Source: Phyto melanocephala
Lineage: Eukaryota > Arthropoda > Insecta > Diptera > Rhinophoridae
Assembly (NCBI GenBank): GCA_941918925.1
Contig: OW799237.1
Span: forward strand, 88,633,015 to 88,697,014
Reading direction: 5' to 3'
Length of the DNA stretch: 64,000 nt
Positions 1 to 11,211 of this stretch are shown here, piece by piece (position 1 is the first letter of the stretch; every line of letters begins with the position of its first letter). A program made the translations under genes and the position numbers. The notes below the pieces were generated by a model, which made no database searches, was not told the origin of the DNA, and saw only the letters and a list, made by a program, of their open reading frames with translations.

Positions 1-62
1 TCTGGCTAACGATTTGCTAAACTCTTGTTAACGAGCTGCCAAACGCTCGCCAACTTGTGAAA

Positions 63-72
63 AACAGCTGTT
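63..72. promoter_or_regulatory. palindromic E-box-like motif upstream of the 228 frame
   Basis: AACAGCTGTT is a perfect 10-bp palindrome about 155 bases before the ATG at 228. An E-box of this form (AWCAGCTGWT) is one of the over-represented Drosophila core-promoter motifs. Its position before a possible small gene is suggestive only; a CAGCTGTTTAAACC box also occurs inside the mariner near 17820, so chance is likely too. Confidence 0.2.
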
Positions 73-227
73 CTGTGTTGTTGTTTTACATTACCAATAT
101 TTTTTTTAATTACATTTTCATCCTGTTCTTAATTTACACACCGTTTGCCTTGCTTTTAAGTTTTTATAAAAAATTATATTGTTCGTTTATTTTTCTAATT
201 TATTTTTAAATTTTAAAAATTGTTAGT

Positions 228-452
228 ATGGATGGAGAAACAAAAAATGTCAAAATCAGGGATGATATAAAAAATGGTTGCATTTTTGAGGAGTATCATG
301 GAATTTCAGAGTTGATTTATGAAAAGTTGGCAGACGGACAAAAGTTTCTTATGAATAAACTCTGTGGCAACAAGCTGCCAAGCCAAATTGGCATTCTAGT
401 AAGCAGCTCGTTGTACGTAGTGTATAAACTATGGCAAACTTTTTGTTATTAA
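228..452 (+). CDS. hypothetical small protein or first coding exon (unrecognised)
   Basis: The frame encodes 74 residues beginning MDGETKNVKIRDDIK, followed by an amphipathic stretch EYHGISELIYEKLADGQKF (about residues 23-41) that looks helical. I do not recognise the family. Composition up to about residue 55 is protein-like (balanced charge, few poly-Phe/Lys/Asn runs), unlike the chance frames elsewhere in this AT-rich DNA. A GTAAGC donor-like site at 399 would end the exon in phase 0 after codon 57; the remaining residues look like intron read-through. The ATG context (gttagtATGg) is acceptable and there is an AACAGCTGTT box upstream. The bases at 14-45 and about 400-440 also resemble each other weakly in inverted orientation, so a transposon origin is possible. 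No function is proposed. Confidence 0.3.
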   Translation: MDGETKNVKIRDDIKNGCIFEEYHGISELIYEKLADGQKFLMNKLCGNKLPSQIGILVSSSLYVVYKLWQTFCY

Positions 453-727
453 TAAGGCCGATAGTGTTTAGTAGGATTTAAGTTGTTTGTTGCGAAATAA
501 TTTATCACAAAGTTTTATGACGCACGCTGCACAGTATGAAGTATTTTATTTTTAGCGAATTCTGCATAATAAGGCACATCAAAACTATTTAAGTTCTAAA
601 ATAGAATTCTCTATTTATATATTTTTAGCCAAAAATGTTGTAGTTTTTTTTATCAAAAACCGTTAACACTTTTGTGACGCACGCAACGCGACATACGATA
701 TGTGATGTTCGTTACATTTTTAAGTAG

Positions 728-1115
728 CATATGTGACCTTCTCCGAGAAAAGGGACCTAGTGTGTGAAAATTTAGTTTTGAGAAAAACGCCTTTAAAGTT
801 TTATAACGCATTATCACTGTAAACGCACCTTCAGCTGGGAGATGCGATTTGGTATGATTAGTTATGATTGGGTGTCGACTTTGGTGACGTCATGACTATG
901 TGGTGACGTATTAAAAAAAAAAATTTTATGTTTTTGTAATTTTTATCGATTTTCCCAAGTTCGTTTTGTATGTCTTTATGGGGTGAATAAATTTTTATCA
1001 GAAATCTAACTCATTTCATCTTATTCTACACCCTTTTAGGTACCAGAATCCACTCTTAAGTCCAAACCCGTTTTTCGACACACTAGGTCCCTTTTCTCGG
1101 AGAAGGTCACATATG
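728..1115. mobile_element. MITE with perfect 38-bp terminal inverted repeats
   Basis: The left arm at 728-765 starts CATATGTGACCTTCTCCGAG and is matched base for base by the reverse complement of 1078-1115. The interior of about 310 bp is non-coding and includes a TTGGTGACGTCATGACTATG stretch. I see no clear target-site duplication; the outermost CATATG is itself palindromic, so the exact ends are uncertain. Perfect long arms point to a recent insertion or ongoing pairing constraint. The superfamily is not identified. Confidence 0.75.
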
Positions 1116-1447
1116 AATAAGCAAATTTTAATTTTTTTTTTTTATTAACACTTTTATTTAATTCATATCTTATGATTTTAAAGATAGTTTCACCTAAAGA
1201 TAGCTGTTAAAAATATGTTTGAAAACTTCGGTTACATGTATGAGGCTACCTCCTTCGAGTGAAAAAAATATTAAGGTTGTAATAAATATACCACAAATAA
1301 TCTAAAATTGATTAAACATTATGCACGAAATAAAACAAAAATCATTCTACTTATCAAAAAGAAAATCCTTATTTTTCGTGACGCCCGCTACAATACTTTG
1401 ATCTAACACTCAATATTTCCAAAATGTTAAACAAAGTAAGTAACAAG
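1116..1447. other. AT-rich non-coding stretch
   Basis: No gene, long repeat or RNA feature is visible between the MITE and the family C copy. Confidence 0.5.
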
Positions 1448-1930
1448 CAAGAGTACTAAAACGCTTCACCATCATCTACATATGTATAAACCCACATCGT
1501 AGCTTAACCTAAATTTCATGTTATACGCCATTTTTCCTTATTATTTCCGACGCCATCCTCGATTTTAAATTTTTACGTAGTTATCTGTATTCTACTTACA
1601 TTTGATACCCATATTGATGGGGTTAAAAAAATTGGTTCCGCCATTTTGTTTTAGACGCCATCTTGGTTTTTATATTTTTTAATAATTTATTGTATTCTAC
1701 TGGTCAAGCACTTTCATTTGATACCAATGTTGAGGGGGTTCAAGAAGTTACATTTTAAAATACCAGATTTGACCCATATAAAGATTTATTGTCCGCCATT
1801 TTGTTGTGGCGGCCAACAAGCTTACATTGAGCTAGTCAAGTCCTTTCAGATGATACCCATATTGACTCTATCGGTTGTCCAGAAGCTGAAAAAACTTGAT
1901 TTTAGTTTGTAAATTTTTGGAATATATATT
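1448..1930 (-). mobile_element. DINE-related repeat, family C copy 1
   Basis: From about 1484 to 1640 this matches the reverse complement of 60226-60400 closely (shared CATCGTAGCTTAACC, ACGCCATCCTCGATTTT, TTTGATACCCATATTGATGG). Inside it, a unit made of CGCCATTTTG, a CTAGTCAAG-type stretch and TTTGATACCCATATTGA recurs about three times (from roughly 1519, 1637 and 1795), so the copy contains a short internal tandem array. The left edge (CAAGCAAGAGTACTA) resembles a decayed form of the 3' end of the DINE family. The plus-strand frame here is not a gene. Confidence 0.55.
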
Positions 1931-2085
1931 TTTCAAAAAAGATGTTGGCCTATAACTTTACTGATTAGAGCACGCTTCATCCAAAATCTTTCACGAATAT
2001 CTCTAGAGGCATATTATATCTACAAATAGTAGCAAAGGTACCTATAAATTATTCTATGGCTAAAAATATTAATTTTGGGAAAAAA

Positions 2086-2397
2086 CCGAGGCAGTCGTGT
2101 TTATTTGCTCATATCCCAGAAAGTTATGGGGTGATTATGCAGAATTTCAATAGCGATTCATTCCAGGATATTTCCAAAAGATTGATGCCATACACAGATC
2201 TGAGGAACATATGGTTGCATCTAAAAGTTGATTTCAACCAACACACGGACAGACGGTCAGTGCTTAACCGACTCCTCTATTCATAAGCTTTCAGAAAATA
2301 TATACTTTATGGGGTCGGAAATGAAAATTGTGGAAATTACAATCGGAATGACAAAGTTATATATACCCTTGTGCACCACAGGTGAAGGGTATAAAAA
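2086..2397 (-). mobile_element. DINE-1-like Helentron fragment
   Basis: This holds the diagnostic DINE order on the plus strand: GCTCATATCCCAGAAAGTTATGG, a box ending CAACACACGGACAGACGG, CTCCTCTATTCATAAGC, GGGGTCGGAAATGAAAAT and the terminal GTGAAGGGTATAAAA. It lacks the A-rich centre and the terminal hairpin seen in longer copies. It is close in sequence to the copies at 20526 and 62814 (CAGAAAGTTATGGGG subtype). Confidence 0.75.
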
Positions 2398-4260
2398 TAT
2401 AGCTTTCTATCAGACTGTCTATATTAACACTTAAGTAAAAGATATATAACAATTATATGTCCTGTCAAATATTCCTTTAAAAAGAATTAAGTTGGATTAA
2501 TTTAAAAATATTTCGTTTGGTGGACTGTTTTTGCGACTTGCTTATATTGATTATTTTGCTTACAAAATAATATATGATATTTTATAAATAAATTTTAACA
2601 TACGCCTTAGTAACACTTTTGAGAAAGTGAGTGTGTTAAAACTAATAGATTTTATTTTACTAAAATATTCTATGACGAAATATGCTCCAGCTCTGTTCGA
2701 TCAGTATTTTTATTTTTATTTTGCAGCAAATTTTTTCCTAAATGTGTTTTTAAATAAGAGTGGGTAAAGGTTGAGAGTTAATGGCGGCCATGCTGTTTTG
2801 GCGATGTCTGTTTAATTTGTTATTTATTTTTCAGTCACTGATGTCATGTCGCTTTGGAAAGTTAACAAACTGAGGGTTTGCACTTTATTGCAAATGGTGT
2901 GCTCAACTTTTGGATTTTCAAAAGTATACTTTCGATTGGGATTTTCAAAAGTATACTTTCGATTGCAATCATAAATATGTTAAGTTAGTTGGCCAAATGG
3001 ATGACCCAACTTAATCCTGCTACTCTTTCTTTGGTGGGGTTTTATAAAATTTTAAAAATCTATGCTAATAAACTATAGTTTGTCAAGTTTTAAAAAACCA
3101 TAAAACCCTGGCTATCGCTCAAACTAATCGTGATATATGAGGTAGAGTCATTGAAAATTAAATTTCTTCAATATGTGGCACTGTACTAATCCAAAAATAT
3201 TGAAGTTCCCTTATAGGAAACCACTTTAAGGTTTAACTTACATTGTTACATTCTCACAAATGTCACTTTATGTCAGTTGCATAAATGGACTACTTATGTT
3301 TATGTTTTCAATATCAAATCAAATATACCCCTTTCCTCCCTAATATACACACAACCTCCTTTTAACCATCTATACGGCAACCTGGAATCTGAGCCTCATC
3401 AGTATACAATTAAGTTTCCCATCCGTCTCCCTGTCTATCTGTGTATTTAACTGGCTGCTTGATTTGTTCTATGACGCTGGCGCTGACGGAAGGACGTCTT
3501 AAGCTTTTAGTTAAACAAAAATTTTGCCAACAGAAGAGCATGATAAACCATGTCTACGAAATAGAGAAAAAAAAAGAACTTTTTAATTTTAATAAACTTT
3601 TCTTAAGATGCCATCAGCCTACAAACTGATGCGGCAGTGTTAGTTAGGTGGAAGAAGATGGCAACACAAACAGTTTATAAAGTAAAAGTAATTTGGCAAA
3701 TTTAATTTTATTAGAAACTTTTACAAAAGAAGGGAGTTTCACTTTTGATTGTAAGGCTGCCTTTTGTTTTATGTTTTTAAACTTTGGTGGATTGTTGCCC
3801 AGCAAACATATGGGTTTAAAAAAGACTTTTATGAACCACAGCCTCGAGGATACGCTTGATGTTAGGCTCGCTAGGTTAGATATGATAGCAAGTTGCTTGA
3901 AGGTTAAAAGGCTTATTGTAAGAGTTACACTCGAAAAAGTAACCAACTTAGATGCATTTAATATTTTTAAGAAAATAAATAAATATAAATAGTGACCTAA
4001 TTATTTAAATCTGCGTTCTTTTAGAGTAGTCGTATACCGACTATTCCTCGTTGTGACAGCTAATGTTGAAGTAGTTGTAAGAAAGACTAAAGTGGCTATA
4101 TTATCGCACAAGTCCCAGGCTAAAAAGTACTCATGAGTGGTAAATAGAAAATGTACCAACAATCGGTCCCTAATAATTTTCGATCCTTCAGTAAAGTCTG
4201 ATATTAAATTTAATCGAAAGGAGTTTTTCCCCAGTCGTCTTTTGTCGAAAAGCATGGATC
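2398..4260. other. unassigned stretch, no supported gene
   Basis: Apart from the 27-bp duplication I see no repeat family I can name. Between 3600 and 4260 base composition is slightly less AT-rich and two mutually antisense frames of about 100 codons overlap at 3644-3992, followed by an 84-codon minus frame at 4001-4255. None has a recognisable domain or convincing splice sites; an old unclassified transposon is the likelier source. Confidence 0.4.
2912..2965. repeat. 27-bp perfect tandem duplication
   Basis: GGATTTTCAAAAGTATACTT plus TCGATTG occurs twice in direct succession (2912-2938 and 2939-2965) with no mismatch, indicating a recent local duplication. Confidence 0.85.
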
Positions 4261-5186
4261 AGCTTACGCGTTTTGAGTAGGTGTTAGTTTTTTTAAAATA
4301 TGAACTGTTTGTTTTATGGCTAACAACCTATTGCTCCGTTTTTCTCTGCTCCTCAATTCGCGCTTGTCTATCTTTATGAGTGTCGGAAACATCTGGCAAA
4401 AGCTTAATGCTGTGTAAATTTGACGACTATATGAATTTCCCTAAATTTTGTCAACCCGTATTTCTTTTTGCTGGTACCATGTAGCAAGCTAACAACTGAG
4501 CATGTATGTGTAATATTTTTTTTAATTATTAATGTTTGTTGGGGAATATATTACCCTGGGTAATTTGCCGCCATGGGAGTTTATCCATCTTTGGGGTTGT
4601 AACAATCACTTCAATTTCTTTTTTAATTTTCTTTCTTGTTTTTTAACGTTTGGAATTTTAATAAAACTTGATTATTATAGACTTATTAGTTACTACACTT
4701 AAGCACAAGACGATAAAATAAACTTAAGAAAAAATATCAAAGTTTACAATTTTTAATTATAATCAAATAAAATTGTTGATTGGCGATGAATTCTTAAGGG
4801 TTAAAAAAAATTATATAAAATCCTGAAAAATAATAATAAACTTTTTATATTTACAAAATTATCAAATTTACTTAATATCCTTTTGGATGGATTATGAATA
4901 AAATAAATGAAAAAAAAATTTAACAAAATCATTAAAAATTGTTTTTCCCTTTCTTTGCAGGTAAATGAAAAAAAAAGATTCCACATTTAACAAAAGTGAG
5001 TACTTATTCATGTGATTAACTTTTTAATAATGTAATGATTTTTACATAATCATTTAAATAAATCTGAAAAATTTTAATTGAATTATAAAAAAAAACTTAT
5101 TAGATATTTTGAGTTATAGAGAATGTTTTAGAAATATTCAAATATTAGAAAATTATAGTCTGATAATTTTTTAAATTTTTTAACCA
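4261..5186. other. AT-rich non-coding stretch
   Basis: No gene or repeat family recognised. Confidence 0.5.
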
Positions 5187-5625
5187 TCTATATATATAAA
5201 AAATTGTTGCAAGTGCGTTGTGACTTTAAAACTCACGAACGGTCTAACCGAATTCGATGAAATTTTTAGGGTTTGTTCCTATGTTGATGAAGATGGTTTA
5301 TCTAAAGTTTGCACGAAATCGAACGCGTTCGTGAGTTATGACTTTTCATGTCAACATGTGATTTTTTGTTCATATAAAAAAACAACAACAAATATGTATT
5401 CGACAAGACCTAAAGATCGCGAGCGAAATAGTAAGTAAATCAATAGTAGTTTGATGTTATAATAGGACTATTTTTTTTACAAATTTTAAACTTACTTATA
5501 TACTAAAACTAAAATATGCTAACCATCTCTCCAGAACAAAATCGGGTATTGCAATGCGTCATTACAACGATGGAGTTCAGAAATACGATTTAGTTGCACT
5601 AGGATATGTGCAGGGGATTCGCTAG
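5187..5625 (+). mobile_element. short non-autonomous Helitron-like element
   Basis: It begins TCTATATATATAAAAAAT directly after an A and ends GGGGATTCGCTAG directly before a T, the A|TC...CTAG|T arrangement of canonical Helitrons. Just inside the 5' end is a TE-typical stretch (AAACTCACGAACGGTCTAAC, then a GAATTCGATGAAATTTTTAG box). The 72-codon frame inside is not a gene. A strong 3' hairpin is not obvious, which lowers confidence. Confidence 0.55.
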
Positions 5626-5639
5626 TTCTATATAAATTT

Positions 5640-7028
5640 TTCTTTTCAATAAAGTTTGTTTTTATAGAAACTTAATTACTGATTGAATGATGAAACTTAA
5701 TTTAGATTTTGTGTTAAAGTTTTAATAAATTTATAGAAAATTCCAAAAAATTATTTTATTGAAAATTTAAAAAAAAATTTTACACAAAATTTCAATAAAT
5801 TTTGGTTTTTTTAAATTTTTCCAAGAAATGTTTTCGTTTTATAAAAAATTTTCAAAAAATGTTCGTTTTATGGAAAAATTTTAAGGTTATAGAAAATTTT
5901 CCATAAATTTTTTTTGTATCTAGAGTTGATTAATTCATTGATTGATTAATTATTGTTTTAAGCAAAGTTTTCAATAAATTTTTGTTTTATTAAAAATGTT
6001 TTATACATTCTCGATCTATCGAGAATTTTCGATTAATTTGCGATTTAAAGAAAACTCGCAATAAATTTTATTTTTGTAGAAAAGTTATTTTCGTTTTAAG
6101 GAAAATTTTTCGTAAATTTCGTTTTATTGAAAATTTTCAATAAATTTTTATTTAATAAATAATTTTTAATTCATTTTTGTTTTGAAGAAAATTTTCAATA
6201 AATTTTTGTTTTATAGAAAATTTGAAGTGATTTTTGTTTAAAGACAATTTTTCAAAAATTTTTATTTTTAAACAAAATTGTGCATACATTTTCGTTCCAT
6301 AGAGAATTTCGTTTTATTAAAAATTTTCAAAAAATTTTCGTTTAATTAAAAATTTTCAAAGAATTTTAGTTTAATTAAAAATTTTTCACACATTTAGGAT
6401 ATATAAAGAATTTTAGTATAATTTTCGTTTCATATAAAAATTTTCTTAAATTTTCGTGTTTTTTTTTTATTTTTTATACATTTACGATATATAGACAATT
6501 TTCCGTAAATTTTGTTTTATTTAAAAATTTTTATACGTTTTCATTTTATAGAGAATTTTTGATTTATTTTTGTTTTTCAAGAATATTCTTAAATTTTTAT
6601 TTCATGAAAAATTTTACATTTTCTTTCCATAGAGAATTTTCAAATAATTTTCGTTTTATCATAAATTCTGAATAAATTTTCTTTTTAGAACATTTTCCGT
6701 AAATATGATTTTTTTTTAAATTTCTATACATTTTTATTCTTCAGGGAATTTTTGAATTTATTTTTATTTTAAAGAAAATTTTTAATAAATTTTTGTTTCA
6801 TTAAAAATTTTTCATATATTTACAATCTATAGAGAATTTTTAAATAATTTTCGTGTTTTAGAAAATTTATGGTTTTATTAAAGATTTTCATTAAAAATTC
6901 GTTTTATAAAAGATTTTCCATAAATTTTCGTTTTATTGAAAAATTTTACCGTATTTTCAGTCTATAGAGAATTTTGGAACAATTTTCGTTTTATAGAAAA
7001 TTTTCAATAAATTTTTAATTGATAGAAA
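5640..7028. repeat. degenerate AT tandem array A (about 30-40 bp period)
   Basis: Dozens of diverged units of the form TTTTCGTTTTATAGAAAATT followed by TTCAATAAAT follow each other with point and length differences. The pattern resumes at about 8208-8350, so one array has been split by the segment at about 7033-8205. It is a cryptic, locally evolved minisatellite rather than a transposon. Confidence 0.7.
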
Positions 7029-7032
7029 ACCA

Positions 7033-8205
7033 GAAGAACCCGGACCGGCCACAAAAAAGTTTTTGCATTATTTTCATTAGAAGATTGATTTGAATATTGT
7101 CTGCTACCATTTGCAATTATTGTCATAAATAATATTTTATTCATCTGAGGACCTTCTTCGATCCTTACCGTTAGTGGTTCTAATTAGAAAATTGTTATCA
7201 AAAGTAGCTCATAGTAAGTTTTAACTACAAAGAGATTAACATTTTCCAGAAATGACATCAAGTGTGTTTTTTGCTGTTTGGGGATACCCTTTTCTTCTCT
7301 GATTCTATCAATTTTGCGCCCTTAAAAATAAACTTTCGGAGCCAATTACATAGATTTGAAGCCCATAACAATTATAGTTCTGCAGATATGCAATAAAATA
7401 TATTCTCTTTTTCTAATTTGAACATATTCAATTGCTTGTATAAAATGAACACTTTTTAAAAAGATTTCTAACATTAGGAATAAAAACTCTAACATTTAAA
7501 ACCCTTGAAAAATGTCACCCGATAAGTTTTTTTGTATGGGGGGGTTTAACTGCCTCTGCTCCGATCGTATCGGGTTTTGGCTGGATAAAGACAAATAAGT
7601 AAAAGTAAAGCACAATAAGTTTTTAGATTATAGATGTAATAGTTTTACACTGTTAATATACTGCGGTCATTTAAAATTCATTGGACAGGTTAGACTTCTT
7701 ATATAAATACAAAAAGACATGTTTTTGTTAAACAGGCGAATATTGTTTTTGTCGAATTCTTTATAAAAACTTATCAAAAAAATTAATCACTACAATAAAG
7801 TATACTTATTTTATCATTATTAATAGTTTCCTAGATATCTTATAAAATCTTTAAAAGTTGCCACGCCTACTGTTAGTTTTCAGTTCATTTTAAGTTCAAC
7901 TAGGCAAGTTATTATTATAATAGTCAACACGAATGCTAATGTTTAGGTATTACAGTATGTGACAAAAACTGTGGATTTCGTATGACAGGAGCCATGCCCA
8001 CTTTAAATTTTAAGAAGAAATGTCCGTAAGAACTTATAGACAATGAATAAAAAAATTTTAGATAAATTCAAAAAATGGGCGTAAAAGTAAGTGTGATCAT
8101 TTTTTTTCCATTAAAACCTTAGTTAGGTTATGACAGACATTAAAAAAAAATCAACGAAATCGGTTAAACCGTTCTTAAGTTAACATATGACATTTGATTT
8201 TTATT
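7033..8205. mobile_element. probable transposon insertion into AT array A
   Basis: Array A stops near 7028 and restarts near 8208; the sequence between differs in composition. It contains transposon-style text such as GGAGCCATGCCCACTTTAAA, AATGGGCGTAAAAGTAAG and CGAAATCGGTTAAACCGTTC, and ends TTTTTATTTATATAG. No open frame or terminal repeat could be defined, so the class is unknown. Confidence 0.4.
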
Positions 8206-8676
8206 TATATAGATTTTCAATAAATTTTAATTTTGTAAAAATTTTTTAAACAATTTTTTTTTTTAGAAAATATTTAATAAATTTTTGTTTTATAGAAAAT
8301 ATTCCATGAAGTATACAAAACACATGAAGTATATTTCGTTTTAAAGAAAATGTTCGATAACACAGCCCGACAAAATTAAAAAAAATTTTTGCTTCTTTGA
8401 ATTTATCAACATTCTAGTTAATTTGGGTGCGCTGAGCAATTACACAAAAAATAATATTTTCGGAAAAAACGGAATGTGTAATTTGTCTTTTTGCAGAAGT
8501 TTTTTTAAATGTTCTATTAACAAAAAATTTATGTATATTTTTGAATTATAATAATTTTTTTTTTAAATCTAATTCAATCCTTAATAAAATTTATAAATTC
8601 TGAATTTGTTAAAAAATTTTCTTTAATAATTTCTTTGAGAAATTTTCTCTTTACACAAAATTTGCAATGAAGAATA

Positions 8677-9264
8677 CAGTCAAATTCCGATAATTCGTAA
8701 TCGCAAGGGACCGGCCATTACTTACGAATTATAGGGGTTTTCGATTTAGCGGGGTTTCGATTTAACGGGGTTAAGGTAAAATAAATACGAATTAACGGGG
8801 TTTCTTCAATTTATTTACTAAAACGATAAAAAGAAACATAAAAACAATTATTAAAAATTAAATACAAAATAAATACAATTAATACACGAAATAAAATAGC
8901 AAATTCATTTACTTAGCGTAAAATACGTGAAATTTTATTAGCAAACAAAAAATAAATAAAATTAAGATTAAACTGACAAATTCATTTTCTTAACTTAAAA
9001 TACATATTTACATTATTTGAAACTAATTTTTAAAATAATGTGTGATTTGCATTTGTTTCAGACTTTTCTTACGGAGGTTGTCCAAGGTATTTTCTATTCT
9101 TATTAAGGAATAAAAAATTTCTTCGTCCACAGTATGATTGGAGACATAAAATCTTAATTTATTAAAAGTTTACGAATTAACGAATTTTTTCAAGGGACCG
9201 ACAGTTTATATCGAATTATCGTGAATTACGATTTATCGGGGTACGAATTATCGGGACTTGACTG
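8677..9264 (-). mobile_element. pogo/Tigger-type non-autonomous element 1
   Basis: It starts CAGTCAAATTCCGATAATTC and the reverse complement of its end starts CAGTCAAGTCCCGATAATTC; both are flanked by TA (8675-8676 and 9265-9266). CAGT termini with a TA duplication are typical of the pogo branch of Tc1/mariner. Subterminal blocks repeat ACGAATTA and GGGGTTTCGATTTA-like text. On the minus strand near 9050-9110 a decayed peptide reading EIFYSLIRIENTLDNLRKK resembles the extreme C-terminus of Tigger transposases. About 590 bp, so nearly all of the transposase is deleted. Confidence 0.75.
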
Positions 9265-9266
9265 TA

Positions 9267-11211
9267 TTAAAATATAAAATTTTTTAATTTTTAGAAAAAT
9301 TTAAAAATTTGTTTATTTGTACAATAATTTGATAAATATTTGATTTCTTATAAATATTACATTTCTGTTGTATATTAAATTTATAGAAATCTTTGAATAA
9401 TATACAGAATATTTTATCAATATTTTACGTTTTATTTGAATAAATTCTATGTTATAAACTATTGACTGTTTTTTTTTAGTTTTAGGAAAAAATTAATTGT
9501 GGTGGTAAAAAAAATTTTAAATTAAAAATTCTTTACAAATTTATTAAAAAGGAAAAATTGATTAAATTCCTGATCTATACAAAATTATTGAAAATTTTCA
9601 ATATATAAAAATGTTCAATTAATTTCCCTGACATTTTTGAATTTTATCTTGTTTCATTAATATGAAATTGTGGTGCCTTTTAAATCTAATTATGTCTTGT
9701 ATCTTAAATCCATTAATGTTCCGTATTTTTCAAATTTTAAAATTGTCAAATTAAGCTGTCAAAGTAGGTACATAACTAAATTCGAAGTATTTTTTGTTAA
9801 CTGTTTCGTTTAAAAACAAAGAATTTCTAAAACACGTAATTAGAACAATTTTTAAACGTAGAAATACTTGAAAATATAAAGCATGTAAAAATACACCAAA
9901 CGAATTTCTGTCATGGCGTTAAAAAATTTTACTGCATCAAAATAAAATTCATTAAAAATTTAACACACATACAAGGCAGAACCAACCAACAACTGCAACT
10001 TATACTAAATAATACATTCATACAGTCGTATAAACAAGATAATTTACATACATACTATGTGAATACATACATATGTGTATGTTTGTATGTGCATGAATGT
10101 AGGAGAGGGAATAAAAAAAAATATTTTAATGTTCACACTTTCCTTTATGTTTGTATTTATATTTAATATACAGTTCACATACAAACATACATATAAAACT
10201 ATATAAATTTACATACAAACATATAAAAATAAATGCATGCATACATGCATACATTCATTAAAAAAAAAAATAAATAAATAAACAAAATGCGACTATTAAT
10301 ACAAAATACAAAAATTAAAAACAAAATAAAAACTTCGGTCATATAATAATGATGTTTACATGTTAATTATGATAATGTTAATGATTATTATGATCATTAT
10401 AATGATGTAGTCAGTTTCACTGGTGTGGTTGGCTTATTAGTCATTCCATGCAGCAAACGCGCACCCAATACAAACCAAAGAAACACATCCATACATATTT
10501 GTGAAAACAGACACAAACATGCTACGCTTAAAGAGAACAATCACTAAATGACACTATAAAACATGCTATAATACATAAAATAATAATAAAGGCAACAACA
10601 ACAGCAGCAGCAGCAAAAGCAACAACATAAAAAGCGGCTAAAAATATTTAAATTTTACACTAACAACAACATCAGTGAACGAATTGAAATAAAATGCAAC
10701 AACAAAATGATCAACACCACAGTATTGCACTACAACAACTAAGTAATGCGTTATGAGCTGTAAACTATGCAAAGTGGGTACAAAATATTTTCTTTAACAT
10801 GATCCATAATATAAGAATTATGGGCTCTGACACAACACCCGTGCAATATTCTACAGATCCAGTAGTTCAGAGTAAAAGATTATATTTTAGCCCCATATTT
10901 GCTGAGTGACGCTGTGAGTGTTTGAAATAGTATTTTAAATTAATGACTATTTTAACAAACAAAATTAATCTCTATGGTAATAACCGGGGCTTCCTTCTGG
11001 TGGCTATGCATCCAAAAATAGTTGCTGTGTAGTATGGTTCGTACATTTTACATCGCCAATGTCGAGCGCTATAGAAAAATTAATATTTCTGCTCGATTCG
11101 TATATAGTCCAAAATAACAAATGGTTTCGTGTGCCACACATTTTTAATGCACTATTATTGAATGGGTATTATGAGGGTGACGCGATTTAGTTGACATGTT
11201 TATCTTCTTCT
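9267..11211. other. AT-rich stretch with microsatellites
   Basis: No gene is seen. Between about 9960 and 10260 there are interrupted ATAC/TATG repeats, and at about 10590-10620 a short CAACAGCAGCAGCAGCA (opa-type) run. These are common in fly introns. Confidence 0.5.

Noticed and set aside
1718..1912. 64-codon frame with Cys-rich centre
   Set aside because: Lies within the dispersed family C repeat; the matching copy at 60217-60470 has no equivalent open frame.
2228..2434. Short conserved peptide (KLSENIYFMGSEMKIVE) found repeatedly in the window
   Set aside because: Recurs in every DINE-like copy because the DNA is a repeat; the frame has no stable start or end and DINE elements are non-coding.
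3644..3992. Overlapping antisense frames of about 100 codons
   Set aside because: No recognisable domain, no convincing splice or promoter context. Left as unassigned.
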